A stretch of 64,000 nucleotides of DNA from Pyrrhoderma lamaoense (GCA_002794735.1 NBAZ01000002.1:1054001-1118000), one strand, 5' to 3'. Counted from the stretch's first letter, positions 1 through 12,176 are shown. The notes: generated by a model from the sequence alone, not told the origin. Numbers and translations: made by a program.

Positions 1-23
1 AAAAAGAGCTCACCTCTTCATGA

Positions 24-425
24 CTCCCAAACACAGCCCACACAACAAGTCCCTCCGAATCTCCCGAACTTGAACCTACCCCTAAACATTCTTCCTCTTC
101 CAATAATCCGTCCATAGCTAGGCACCGACGGTCTTCGTCATTCAAATCATCGTCATCATCATCATCATCATTCACCACCAATCCTCTTTCTCCTCCTCCT
201 CTTCCTCCTAATTCGATGCCGACGCCGACGTTTCCGACGACACCACCACGGCCACCATTTAAGCCGGACCACTTCCGTGCCTTAGAGTTTGTACCACCAC
301 CACTCAAGAAGTTTCCGCCGAGACCGAATTGGTCTGCCGCGGCGGCGCGGAGTGTCCACATGCGCATCGGCACCGGGACCGAGGGTTCTGTACTACCAGC
401 CTTGGTGCCAAATCTCCTGGAGTAA
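24..425 (+). CDS. Exon-like Ser/Pro-rich stretch at the left edge (partial gene?)
   Basis: The frame is open from 24 to a TAA at 423-425 and encodes a Ser/Pro-rich sequence: a poly-Ser run from a TCA microsatellite, a poly-Pro segment, then a more ordinary stretch containing RALEFVPPPLKKFPPRPNW. A possible 3' splice site (ACACAG) lies at 31-36. A good donor (GA|GTAAGT) overlaps the apparent stop at about 421, so this may be an internal exon of a plus-strand gene that begins left of the window. No domain is recognisable. The stretch may also be chance open frame in simple-sequence DNA, so confidence is low. Confidence 0.3.
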   Translation, partial: LPNTAHTTSPSESPELEPTPKHSSSSNNPSIARHRRSSSFKSSSSSSSSFTTNPLSPPPLPPNSMPTPTFPTTPPRPPFKPDHFRALEFVPPPLKKFPPRPNWSAAAARSVHMRIGTGTEGSVLPALVPNLLE

Positions 426-2100
426 GTAGAAGCATTGGTAGTATTGTAGAATTGTAGCGGAGGAGGAGGAGGAGGTGGAGCCACCTGAGAACAAACAGGC
501 TACGACTCGGACGGCTTCGTTATGAGTCGAAGGTAGGTTCTTCAACTAAACACCGGTAAAATTTAAACGTGAAAAATATGGATTGTATGTTGAATGATCA
601 TATTCATCATATCCAGTAACGGCCACCCCCAACCCGTCAAATCAAAAGAGTAAGAGTTTAAGTATAGAGAAGGGGTGGTTGTTGGAAGGGGAGGATATGT
701 GTATGTTTCCGTGTAGTAGCGTAAAACGTATCATTAGAGTCCCAAGTCCGAGGCCGAGAGTCGAGGGATTGACAGGAATTCCAAAAAAAAAAGTGGGAGA
801 AAGTGGAGAAAGAAGGAGACCCGTCGCAAATCGGGAGAGAGAGCACAAGGTCGGGGCGAAACGGAAAAGGCGGGAAGAGTGTAAGGGAAAAAGAATAGAA
901 AGAAAATGAAAACCAAGGACATTAGGTTCATCAACCAATCCAACACAATCCAAATCCAACACAAAATTTTTTTACGCCCGTTATTCCCGTTTAGATCATA
1001 ATACAAAGATATGTCATTCCCAAATCCCCGACGGATGCGAGACAGGATCAAGGTTTAAGGCAATTATTCACCCAAACCCATACACAAGTCCAAAGTCCAA
1101 ATCCAAAGTCCAAATCGCAAGTCAACCCAAACCCAAACGAAATCACGGGAGATTCACCAAAAAAAGAAAAAAAAAAGAAAGAAGCCGCGTTGAATCCCAA
1201 AAAAGAGACACGTGAAACCCAAGTGAGACGCGTTTAAAGACACGTGCGCGCACGGTATTGTATGTAAATTCAATAGTTTTACCCCGATCAATTCGCGTCC
1301 ACGTGATGAACAAAGAATATTCGAAATATTTCAGCAATAGCAAGCAGTACACGTAACGAGAAGGGGAAGGGGGTTGAAAAGAGTTGGATTCGTAAATACA
1401 AATTGGGAGGGGTGGGAAGGGTGTTCGAAATAGATCCGAACGAGATATTGAGTGAGAGAGAAAAATCAGATTAACCAGTTAGTTTTTCGGAACCCGAAAT
1501 GCCCAGAGAGAGGGAGAGGGAGAGGGAGCACCGCGTGTCGTGGAAGGGGATCCCACACAAAAACATAATGGCCCGACGCGTATCGAGACGTGATAGGGTA
1601 CGGGAATAAAGCGGGGGGGAAGAGAGAGTAAGCAAGGGCAGGGGTAAGATAGAAGAAACCCCAGAGGGTCGAGCGCGTCGTAACACCATTTTTTTAAAAA
1701 AAGATGTAAGATTATAGTATTTTCCCCAACCCCCCAACACCAATCCCGTGATGATACAAACCCAGGAAGGGAGTGTATTTATTATTTAGTGATTTGCCAG
1801 ATCCAATTTCCCCAAGTCCCCAAGTCCCAAGTTCCGATTCACAGATCCCAGTCCATGGAAGGAAGGAAGGAGCGCCCAATTTTACCCATTACCATATATC
1901 GACACCACACCACACATATCCGACGTCCACCCAATGTCCGTCATACGATCCATACATTATGTTACGAGTATCCCGTCGCACACATGCGTTTGTATCGAGA
2001 CGACGTATGTTTTCATGTATGTAAAAAAAAAGGAAAAGAAAGAGTTTTCGTCAGTCAAGAGTTTCCCAACATTAAACGCACCAAAACGCGTGTAAAACGT
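426..2100. other. Intergenic, no gene recognised
   Basis: Simple-sequence-rich DNA with several purine-rich blocks (about 780-910 and 1490-1700). Short open frames occur on both strands but lack domain content, consistent starts or splice structure. If the minus-strand candidate at 2101-3172 continues past its GTAAGT donor, a further exon could lie here. I could not identify one. Confidence 0.5.
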
Positions 2101-3172
2101 TCATAAGATTCCAATAAGAAAACTTACACATAAGACGCGACTCCCAGTCCTCTCGAACAAATCCAAGAGTACCTGATACTCATACTGATGATACTCTCCT
2201 TCGTCTTCCCGTACACGTTCACGTTCACGTACTAAGAACCCATTTTCTTCCACCACCACCCCCACCACTTTCAGCACCTCATCGTCTTCGTCTTCAGCAC
2301 CGTCGTCCCCATCCCCGTTCTCGTTCCCGTTTACGTTCTCGTAAACATCATCACGATCAAGCGCTGGAGGTAAAGAATCGCACACGCTATCCGGGGTAAT
2401 AGGCGCAAACGCAAGAGGCGAAGAACCTCGGCGCTGAGACAAAACGTTTCCCTTTCCGTGTCCCTGTGCGTGTCCTGTGCGCGTCCGTGTGTGTTGTTGT
2501 ATGCGCTGCACGCGTTCGCGTTCGCGTTTCCGGTCATACTCGGGTTCGCGTTTGCAGGAGCGTTGAAGCTCTGAGTCTGAGTCTGAGTCTGAGTCTGAGG
2601 AGTCTGTGAGAACCAAGAGAGAGACCTTGTAGACGTCGAAGGACGGGATCAAGAGAGGGTGAGATCCCGAGCATACTAGCCGTAGTGCCAGTGGCCGTAG
2701 CAGTAAACCTAGGACCAGTCGTAGTAGTAGTATTTCTCTTTCTATTAGCAGCACCACCAGCACCAGAAACAGCAGCAGTAGTGTTAGTCCCGTTCTCGTT
2801 ATTTGGTGGAGATGGAGAAGGGGAGGGTGAGGGATAAGGTGAAGGGGAAGGAGTAGGGAGGAGAGAAGTAGGTGTAACTCCGAGTGTATGCTTATCAGAA
2901 GTAGCAGTTATAGCAGTACTAGCAGCAATAGCAGCAGCAGCAGAACGCGCACGAACGAGCGGAGAGGCCAAAAGAGAGGACTCGGACGTGAAAGAGTCAG
3001 TAGCCGGGACGAAGAGAGAGGAGGAAGAGGAGCAATAGTTGTCGTAGTCGTAGTCGTGGCTTTTGTCAGTCGAACGTGGTCTTGGCTGTCCAAGTACAGC
3101 CAACATCTGTCGTCGTCTTCTTCTCTCCTGACTCGTGCTCTGTCTAATAAAAGGAGGAGTATGATACATCAT
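2101..3172 (-). CDS. Low-complexity Ser/Pro/acidic protein, two-exon candidate
   Basis: Two overlapping minus-strand frames join cleanly if a 73-nt intron (2604-2676, donor GTATGC, acceptor TTCTCACAG) is removed. The exons are then 496 and 503 nt, giving 332 codons including the stop. The protein starts MMYHTPPFIRQ, with a basic QERRRRRQ patch, a Ser run, an Ala-rich segment, a (SP)n stretch, an (SD)n stretch encoded by a GTCTGA tandem repeat, a KRERER basic patch and an acidic segment DDGAEDEDDE. No known fold is visible; it looks intrinsically disordered. The codons just before the stop contain a good donor (TGT|GTAAGT at about 2124), so the true C-terminus may lie further downstream. Function unknown. 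Confidence 0.42.
2571..2599. repeat. Hexanucleotide tandem repeat (CTGAGT)n
   Basis: About five copies of CTGAGT. On the minus strand it encodes the alternating Ser-Asp run of the low-complexity protein candidate at 2101-3172, just inside its proposed second exon. Confidence 0.85.
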
Positions 3173-5215
3173 TCGTTGATCGTTTAGTTTTAAAAAGGGA
3201 AAAGGAAGGGGTAAAAAGGGGAGTTGGATCCGGAGATTTGGGATATGGATGGTAATTAGAAGTATCTGAGAAGGGGAAGAAAAGAAGACACAGTGGAGGA
3301 AGAACTTATAGGGTCAGGAAGCACCGAAGAAGAAGAAGACGAAGTTCTTTTGGGATCCCGGGGGGGGGGGACGCAGACCACAGGGAGAGAGGCAGGGAGT
3401 GCGTTAGTGAGTAATATGTAAATAAAGCAGAGAAGAAGGACGGGAGATGGATGGGACGATGGTCTTTGGATAATAATATAATAAGTTAAATAAAGGAGAG
3501 GCAAGGGCTAATGAGTCTAGATAGATAGAGAGCGACAGGGAACGAGGGTCCGTGTGACAGGTGGTTAAAGTTGAATTTGTAGAACGAGAGGTTGTGCGAG
3601 AAGAAGAGTGAAAGATATGGAAATAAAAAGTAAATAAAAAGGTGAACGAGCGTGTGTCTAAGTCTAGGAGAGTGTTCTATTCCGAGACCGGGGGGAGGGG
3701 AGGGGGGACGTCGTATATATAACTTAACAGATGTTCATACTAAGGATTCTGATGATAGTTTATAACAATAATAATAATCAATAATCAATAATCAATAAAA
3801 ACGACATCAATCTCTCCCTCTCCGGCTAATCCACACCAGTTTTCTCGGATCAGAGCCCGTTGGTTTTCTTTACTCTCTCTCTTTAGCTTAAGCTTACCTT
3901 AACCTTTCATCCCCCCTCTTTCTCCAACGGGAATAAAAGATGGGACGGGAGAGAGAAGGGGCGTGACACACGCGCGCGTAGAAAAAAAAACGGGTTTACC
4001 GCGGCTACGGGAGGGGGTCTGATGGGATCGTCGCTGTCTCCCATTTACACTCCCTATTTCCTTTCCCCCTTCCCTTCCCTCCTCTCTGTATCTGGTAGTC
4101 ATAAGATGAATCATCATTATCACAAGGTCACTTGTTACTAAACATCATTACACGTATATCTATAACGAATTGTAAATTGAGGAGAAGGGATCCAGCCCCC
4201 ACCTCCCTCGTGTTTATTTTTTTGACGCCTTGCACGTTTAACCTGTCATAATCTAATAATCTACTCATTTACCCTGCTCCGCCCTCTGTCACTCAGTCCC
4301 CTCTCCCCCTCCTTCCGGAATCTCGTAACTCCAGCCAGTAAGAAGCTTAAGCCGTAGCCTATCGAGATACATCCTCTCGATCCACGGGATATACTACTGT
4401 GACCGTATCTCGTTTATTGTTCATTCATTATATGCATGATTTTATGAGAAATATGAAAAGATTATATAGTATTTGAATAGCCGTTTACTGTTGTTTTATT
4501 CGTGAATTTATACGTGCTTGTTTCATCTCATCTCAACTCACTCCATTCCATCCCCCTCCATCTCTTCGTTTCTTGTTTCTTTTTACAAATACTCGAATAT
4601 CGTAAGCATTTTCTCCATTATGATACTTGATGACTATCAGTATTATCATCATACTCATTCGCCCCCAACTCCATCATAATCACAACACGCATATATCAAT
4701 CACAGACATATACGCGGGGGACCCTCGACACACAAGATCTCTCGTTTCTCGATCCTGGACTCGGACGTCGATCTCGGAGGAGGGGCCTAAAAAAGGGTTA
4801 CGGGTTACGGATTACGAGTTACGCGTGCTTATAAAGCTTCCCTTTAGGTCCTTCTTCTTTCCTACCCGTGTATGTAGATCTCGCCACTCCTGAACTCTAT
4901 CGGCCTTTTCTCCTGCTCTATACATCCTACTTTATAAGTTTGTTACTGTTACAGATGCATTATGATACATGTATGGCAGTATGCACCGACCATTAAACCA
5001 AACCAAACTCGATTGAAATATAAAAAAAAAGAGAAAAAAAAATAGGTCCGAGGACGGAAACGGCTCTCTTAGTCTTACAGTCTTACACCTTACACCTTAC
5101 ACCACTCGCCTACCGAAAGAACCAAACTAAAAAGCCTTTTTTTTCTGATCTTGACCGACGAGGAAAACACCAACTTATGTTTTATGTTTAATGTCCAATC
5201 ACACCTTCCTTTAGC

Positions 5216-5262
5216 GTCCACAGTGTCCACAGTGTCCAGTGTGTCCATTGTGTCTAGTGTCT
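5216..5262. repeat. Imperfect minisatellite, GTGTCCA-type unit
   Basis: Successive imperfect copies of a CCACAGTGT / CCAGTGTGT / CCATTGTGT unit, read directly from the sequence. No coding role is apparent. Confidence 0.75.
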
Positions 5263-6238
5263 TGAGTCGAATATGAGACGTATATGGTATACATAGACTT
5301 CTAATTAAAAGCATGTACCGAACGTCCGTCTGTCTGTCTGTGCCGTCAGCCCACCTCCCGTCAGATCTCCCCTCTGCCTACCTGATACCTGCTCTCCTTC
5401 CGTACACATCCTTTCCCTATCCTTTCCTATTTCCTATCTTTCCGCCTTCTGATCTTCTGACTCTTACCTTCCTGTCTCCTGACTTCTGCTTCTGACCTAC
5501 CTTCCGAACAAACGAAACATCAACTTTAACTGGAAATAAGACTGAGACTTATGGGATTACACGATTCACGATTCATGGGAAAGAAGGGTCAAGCTCCAAC
5601 CTCGCGGAGGGATGATTATTTCGTTATAATAATATATTAAGAAGCTTATCTAGGTACTTCAATAGACTATGTTAATGTTGTTGGTATGTTGGTAACTTGG
5701 TAACTACGTACGTCTAACTCTAGTGATTTGTGAGCTATGAGCTATGAAACGTTAATCCTCCAACTCCACACTATTCACACATCAAAAGACCCGGACTTTC
5801 TTGTTTCTATTTTTTTATTTTATCTTACTTCTTTGAGAGTTAAAATAACGATAATGTTGATTTTGATTTCGATTTCGAGGGGGCGTTAATCAAAGGGAAC
5901 GAAACCCTCATAACTCATAACTCACACAGCTCCCTTGACCGTCTTTACGGCTTGACTTGAACAATAAGAAGTATAGATATTATAGTTGATCATTCTATAT
6001 TCATCATTCATCAACCATCATCCATAACGACAATACCTGCATACTTGCATACTCGCATGCTATAAAATTCAAAATATGTGCATCTCTACAATCTTAAAAA
6101 TTTATTGTTAATATTAACACCAATAAGTTGAATAACGATAAATCGATAAATCGATAACAGTAATGATAAACCGATGTTCTTCAAAATTTCCAATTTCCGA
6201 ACGTAACTTTTCTGTATGCACAGCATACAGGACACACA

Positions 6239-6251
6239 GGGGGGGGGGGGG
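6239..6251. repeat. 13-base G homopolymer
   Basis: Uninterrupted G run in intergenic DNA. Its length in the assembly is likely to be uncertain. Confidence 0.9.
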
Positions 6252-7717
6252 AACGAATAACTTTTCATCACCCCATCGTCCCATCATCCCATCACTCCCT
6301 CCCACCCCCGCAGGTTTCCCTAACGACGGACATCCCCCAAAAGGACTAGTACGTACCTTTATCCGTGCCCGTACCTTTACACTGAAGTAATAGAGTTATG
6401 TTATGGGTTTTGGATCGTTGGTTGTGTGGATGTGTGTATGTGTGTATGTGTGGCTTATGACTTGTTGCTCTCTCTTTTACCCACTTAATCCCATTTACCA
6501 CTCATCTACCTATCTACCCGTCTACCCGTCTACTCATCTACCCGTCGATACATATCCCCATTCGGAAAATCTTCACTCTCTCTTTCTCGCTCCCCTCCCC
6601 GTCTCTCTTCTCTCGTTCTTACACTCCATTTTCTTCACCTACTACTTCCTATTCGATTATACCATGCTTCATATTTAGCATCATTATCATGAACTGATGA
6701 CTGACACCGTTAGGTGTTAAATGTTAAAACAACATTTATAATAAATTAGTACGGGAGGGGGGCACAAAGACTCGGAAGTGTCAAGTCAGACAACCACGGT
6801 GATGATTTGATTATGATGATGAATCAACACACTGTATGAATCACTGATGACGTATACATGTACACATTGCACTTCGTAGGTATCAACTTAATCAAGGCAG
6901 ACAGTTAACAACCCTGTTGGCGTGGGCCAAATTTCATCTGCACTGAAAGAAAGCTTATCGTACGAAAGTTTGACCTATGGACTTACTTGACTCTAAAATT
7001 TCCGAATGTATTCGGTACTGATGGATGACTGACGTTCAGTTTAAAGTTACCTGACCTATACGTGAGGGTGGAGTTGTGGCCACGCGTGTACACACATCTA
7101 CAACCAAATAAGTCAAAACAGTGATTCTCGAAAAAGGAAAATGAAGATAAGTTCTAAGTTGTACATCAAGTCCCTAGTCCAAACTTAAAGTCAATCACCA
7201 AAAAAAAAATCCAAATCGTTACCTGTTTGATACTAATTACGATATACTATAATAACGTTTAAGCATCGTCTTTACCCTTCTTAGAAGTCTTGGCTTGATC
7301 GTAATTCGTAACTAGCCCTCAATCTTCTTAATAACATACGATTTCTAAACGAGATGAAATCCACATGTGCGTCCTTCGTCGTCTCTTGAATCATTGATGT
7401 CGATGTCACTGGTACTCCCATGTGCACGTAGATACATGTCCATGTCGGATCGATTGTGATTATTTGATAATGACAACTGTCAATGGCCAGTCAATCACAT
7501 TCACTACCGGTATGCCCTCTTCCTCCTTCTATGATCTTCTCTTGTGCTTCTGCCTCACAACTCGTTAAGTTGAAAGCAAATAGGAAATCTGACAAGCAAA
7601 AAAAAAAGAAATAAGGCCACAAGTGGTTATTATTAACCCCCCTTTTTCAAGCCTTTATGACTTGATTTTATTAAGGTGGAAAAAGGACTTGCTTTCAGCT
7701 TTCTTTGAGACTCCACT

Positions 7718-8150
7718 TCACCACTCAAAGCTTATCTTCTCGCCACCGCCCTTCCCCTTTCCTTCGATCTTCGTAGATCCTGGTCCATGACTCCCATCCT
7801 TCTCTGAAAACTGGTTTTTTTCTTCTTCTTCTTTTCCTCGATTTCTTTCTGATCTTTCACTTTTACCAAGCTTCTTTAAATCTCCTTTTTTCTTTCTTCT
7901 CAGATGATTACCGTTCTCGCTCGACACTCGCCTGACTTTCCCAGTCTCAGTTTCAGTCTCATCTTCCTTTCTCCGTATTAGGCCAATGCCCTAATCTCCC
8001 CTTTTCTCTTCTTCCTCAAGTTCGCCGAGTTTACTCCTTCTCATCTTGTTCACTCGTTCACCGCCAAGTCCCGTCCGCTTGCTCACGATCCTATTAGCTA
8101 CTAGCTCTCTCTCCGTGCAACCCCCCCCCCCCTTCCCAAACTACTCTTAA
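7718..8150 (-). other. Highly charged minus-strand reading frame, interrupted once
   Basis: On the minus strand a single frame runs from about 8150 to a stop at 7718-7720, broken only by one TAG near 7995. It is rich in Lys, Glu, Arg and Gly (for example KSERSERNRGKEEEEKN). The TAG sits in a possible acceptor (GATTAG), so an intron could remove it. The strong purine bias of this strand can by itself produce such frames, and no domain is visible. I rank it as a weak gene candidate. Confidence 0.22.
8121..8132. repeat. 12-base C homopolymer
   Basis: Uninterrupted C run, read directly. Confidence 0.9.
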
Positions 8151-8567
8151 TTGTTCCTGTTCCCAACCTCTCCACGCTTCCCTCCATCCCCCAGTATCCT
8201 AATCCTTCTCTTTCTTTATCTCTACTCCCTTCCTTCTTTCCTTCTTCTACCTATCCTTCCTTTCTTTTCCCCGACACTTCCCTATCTAGACCTATGATCT
8301 TCTCTGTCCACTGTCTATCACCGTGCCCAAACCGACGTTTAAAAACGGAAGCTTGGTGTCTTGTGTGAAGAAAGTTCTGACTAAACAAAGAACCAACCAA
8401 ACAGACGATCAAACGCTCGAATAAACAAATAAGCAAACCAAGACAAACGAACAAGTAGATAAGCATAACAGGCATAACAGAAATAACGAGGATAACGAGC
8501 AAACAAAGCAATTAATCAAGAGAATGATAAAACAGTAAATATTAAAATAAGAAAGCAAAGTCAAGAG

Positions 8568-8584
8568 CCCCCCCCCCCCCCCCC
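8568..8584. repeat. 17-base C homopolymer
   Basis: Longest C run in the window. Confidence 0.9.
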
Positions 8585-8953
8585 AAATCCTAAATCCCAA
8601 AATCCCCAAAGCCAAAAGTAAAAAAAATGCAAAATGCTGAACTGAACGTGAACGGTAGACTGTAGACAGCACTAGTACAGTCAAACGTCCTTCAACTTTT
8701 GGAGAACGATAGTCGTGAGCGTTGTGAGTACCCCCCCAACTCCCTCCCTTTGTTCGTTTTCCATTTCGAAACTAGATGCTGAGGATAGGTATGTATATGA
8801 TGTGTAGGATGTTTATGATGTGTATGTGTACTTATGATATAGGATCGAAGTTTGATAACTGATAATTGAATATGAAATAACGACCATCTGAATAGCTTCT
8901 CTGTGCTGATTTTGATACTTGACTCGTTCTCGTTCTTGTTCTTTTTAGGGAAG

Positions 8954-8955
8954 TG

Positions 8956-8989
<34 letters not shown>
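8954..8989. repeat. Compound (TA)n(TG)n microsatellite
   Basis: About eight TA units followed directly by about nine TG units. Confidence 0.9.
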
Positions 8990-9680
8990 AGTCCCGGTAT
9001 GACCAAAGTTATTCCTCGCATCACTATTAGTACGGGTCAATTCCTCGCTAGACACTGAGACAGAGGCGAAAAAAAAAAAGATGATAACGTTAATCCCAAA
9101 CCTTTCTTACTTTCTTACTTTCTCACTTTACTTTACACACTAGTTATGCCAAACTATACTCTCGCGCTAACATAGTAACAATAACAAGTAACAACTTGAA
9201 CTTGCATAAATCATAAGTGATAAGTACTATCACTAAGCAACGTTCACCAAATAACTTTTACTCCCCCCCCCCACCGCCTTTCCCCCATCCTTACCACATC
9301 TTCTTCAAAAGCATAATCTATCAGACTATCAGTCACTTAGCCAGCAAATTTACAAATTTACCCTCTCTAGCAAGTAAGTTAATATAGTACAAATTTAGGA
9401 CTTTGCAAGAATCAGTACTTGGTACTAATGGTACGTTAGTTAGATAATAGATACAATACAATATATGCTTGGATTTCCAGAAAGACTTTGTTGCTGGTAT
9501 TTGGGGGTTGGGGTTGGGGGGGAGGCGGAAGGTAAGATGGGATGTTTGCAACCCTTACCCCCCCCCCCACCCCTTTTTTTCTTGCTTCATTCCTTTCTTT
9601 TCTTTTCTTTTTTGCTTTTTTGAAAAGAAAAATCGATTTGTAGCTCTGGATAAGTCGGTATAGATGCTCAGTGTGTAGAG

Positions 9681-9683
9681 GGA

Positions 9684-9715
<32 letters not shown>

Positions 9716-9720
9716 GAAAG
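9681..9720. repeat. (GAAA)n microsatellite
   Basis: About nine GAAA units with one imperfect unit near the right end. Confidence 0.9.
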
Positions 9721-10400
9721 ATTATGCGTATCAAGTCATTGTCGTTTCACGTTCCACCCCCCCAACACACACGCACGTCTGGCTTATCCCCGTTGAATTA
9801 ACCAACAAACAAACAAGAAATCACCTTCATAAAAAGTCTTAAGAACGTATACTTCGAAGAAAACGAGATCAGAGAAGAGGGGAGGGTAGCGTGTAAGTCA
9901 GATATAATATGATATCTCAACTTTGATCTTAACTATAACCGTGAGTATAAGATAAAAGCTACCCTTGATAACTTACAACAATAATGATAATCAGGAGCTT
10001 AACGATCACCTACATAAATTTATGATGAAATCAATTTTACATGTAATGAACGATTTATGATTTAAAAAAAACAAAGAAGAATTTGTTGTCTATTACACCC
10101 TAGATCACATACACAGATATACACTTTTTATTTTCCTTCTCTCTCTTCCTTCTCTTACTTCATATATAATTGGCTACAACAACAACTACAACAACAAGAA
10201 AGGTGAGTAAGGCGGATATGAGAGTAGGGGATGTGGGACGTGAGGGGAGGATTGTCAAACTTGATGAGAGGGGAAAACGACGATGTTAGAAGACAGAAGG
10301 GAGAGAAGGACATATATATCACAACATCACATCACAGAAGGTACACCAGTAAAGTACAAAGAAAGGAAGAAGAACTTCGTGTCTTTCCTTCTTAATATTT

Positions 10401-12176
10401 TTACTTGAACTAAAAAAAAATAACAGTAAATTTTAATGTTTGTTAGTAAGAATTTCTTTTCAAGAGAGCAAACAGGAAAGAACGAGATGTATTTGAGAAG
10501 AAGAACGTAGTAACTCACCGCTTTACCATCCGCCCACTTCTTACCATCAATTTCAAGGTCCCAAGCAAGGCCGCCTCGAAGAACGCCTTATCTTCAGCAT
10601 TGTCCAAGTCAAGCTTCTTGTACTCATAGGACTCGTAATCAGGAGCAACGTCAACGACAGGTATAACATCCTGTCCACGGAGAATGAGTGCTCCACTGAT
10701 CAACGAGTCGTTGTTGGAACCGAGAACTCCAACAGAACCGAACAAGTACTTGCGAGAAGCCTCTAGACGGTTGAAGAAACCAGTGATTTGGTTGGAGGAC
10801 ATGAAGGTCAGGGTTAGCTCGGTTGGGTACTTGAAGTCAACACGCCAGCAGGAGAAGCCTTCTTTGTCGAAGCTAGAAGTATTAATGATAGATATTTAAC
10901 ATATATCCTCGTAATCACAAATCTAAAAATTTTCTTACTTTTCATAGAACCATTCAAGAGCACCTCCTGGTCCACGAGTGTCCTTGTTGGAGTATGTGCG
11001 CTTCCAGTCTTCAAGATTGAAGTTGGATTTTGGGAGGGAGTCAAGAGGGTTCTTGGCCTTGGGCTCTTCAACTAAGGGCTTGTCATCCTCGGCATCATCA
11101 TCATCCTCAACGGCCTTCTTTGGCTTCTCGGCTTTGGGCTTTTTCTCTTCAGGCTTAACCTCCTTCTTTTCCTTTGGCGGAGGAACGTACTGGAGTGCCT
11201 TCTCCACATACTCAGGTGTAGGGAAAAACTCCTTGATTGCTGGCTGGTTGATGACAGTCTCAAAGTGACGGACAACATGGGGAAGTTCTGCACGTAAAGC
11301 AGCGTCGAAGTTGATGGTGGCGGCTTGGGAAGTGATGGAAGCGACGACGAGATCAGCAAGAGTTATACGTTCACCGACGAGGAATGTGCGAGTAGAGAGG
11401 TGGGCGTTCAGAGTCTTAAGACCACGAACTGCACGGTCGTGGAAGTTTTGGTGGATCTATGTTCAAATTCGAGTATTAGATAACATACAGACGGTAATAT
11501 GAGTACTACTCACGGGTTTGTTGTAAGGGGTGACGATACCCTTGACGAGGAAGAACACGACGGTAACATAAGCGGCAATCTCAGTCTCTGCAAAATGCGA
11601 CCATTGATCAACAAGTGCGGCTTCCTGGGCTGAGTTACCGAGGAGGCCCGAGTTAGGAGCCAGACCAGCAACTGTGATTCAAATGATTGAAGTCAGTAAA
11701 CAATCCCAGATAAGATCTGAAAGGCGATTTATTTTTTGGGGGGTAATACATCAGAGATTTCAATTTCTCGACAAAATAATTAAGACAGGGATAACTGAAA
11801 TAGATAATATTCTCATCCTTTTAGAACCAGTTGCGCATAGGCAGCTAGCTGTATGCGCATATAACGAAGAAAGAAAAAAGCTTACAGTATCGTGCAATGG
11901 CGTAACCTTCAGTCAAGGTGAATCCATCCTTTCCCTCCCAAGCAGGGATTTTCCCATGAGGGAATTTTGCAAGGAACTCAGGCTTCTTGTTGTCTTCAAA
12001 ATGAGTATAGCTCTCAGGAAGGTCAATTTGAAGACCACCGATGGCAGCAACGGAACGGATCTGGATTATTGCTTTGAATGTAAGGATGATTAATGCATTA
12101 AAACGACATTGAACAGAAGACATACGTATTTTCCAGCTCCTTGCTGTGGCACAGTCCAGAGAGTACCAAGAGACAT
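10401..12176 (-). CDS. Translation elongation factor eEF1B gamma subunit, six exons, one apparent frame break
   Basis: Structural and scaffold subunit of the eEF1B guanine-nucleotide exchange complex, which recharges eEF1A with GTP in the cytosol. Exons by my reading: 12126-12176, 11886-12060, 11514-11671, 10939-11456, 10519-10872 and a 9-nt last exon 10401-10409 (Phe-Lys-stop). An N-terminal GST-like domain (about residues 1-210, MSLGTLWTVPQQGAG then IRSVAAIGG) is followed by a Lys/Glu linker (KEKKEVKPEEKKPKAEKPKK) and the conserved C-terminal EF1G domain (NFNLEDWKRTYSNKDTRG...). Exon 5 is one base short of phase. After FFEAAL the conserved AWDLEIDGKKWADGKA continues in another frame, which implies one missing C near 10565. 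With that base restored the protein is 421 aa, normal for the family. Confidence 0.97.

Larger units (their letters stand above)
3173..7717. other. Gene-poor, cryptically simple DNA
   Basis: No gene recognised. The DNA is dominated by short imperfect duplications: an 11-base G run at 3360-3370, an AATAATC repeat at about 3766-3798, GGTTAC-like units at about 4793-4824, a CCACAGTGT minisatellite at 5216-5262, CTAC/CCGT-type units at about 6500-6545 and a 13-base G run at 6239-6251. Open frames here are short, of biased composition and unsupported by splice signals. The stretch could be an extended regulatory region or 5' untranslated DNA, but the sequence does not decide this. Confidence 0.55.
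8151..10400. other. Gene-poor DNA downstream of eEF1B-gamma
   Basis: No gene recognised. It contains a 17-base C run, a TA/TG dinucleotide tract, a GAAA tetranucleotide tract and several 8-9 base C or A runs. Because eEF1B-gamma is on the minus strand and ends at 10401, this is its 3' side. Confidence 0.5.

Noticed and set aside
642..1051. Three overlapping minus-strand open frames of 60-106 codons
   Set aside because: They occupy the same DNA in different frames, are of biased Leu/Phe/Ser composition produced by purine-rich DNA, and have no splice logic or domain.
2604..2625. A 22-nt micro-intron that would also join the two Ser-rich frames
   Set aside because: A normal-sized 73-nt intron with the same acceptor and a better donor (GTATGC at 2676) gives the same phase.
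2888..3187. Plus-strand Ser/Arg-rich frame opposite the Ser/Pro gene candidate
   Set aside because: It is the antisense shadow of the AGC-rich coding strand; the minus-strand model explains the sequence better.
7266..7305. Short minus-strand end resembling a Lys-rich C-terminus (AKTSKKGKDDA-stop)
   Set aside because: No upstream exon could be joined to it and the peptide is too short and generic to call.
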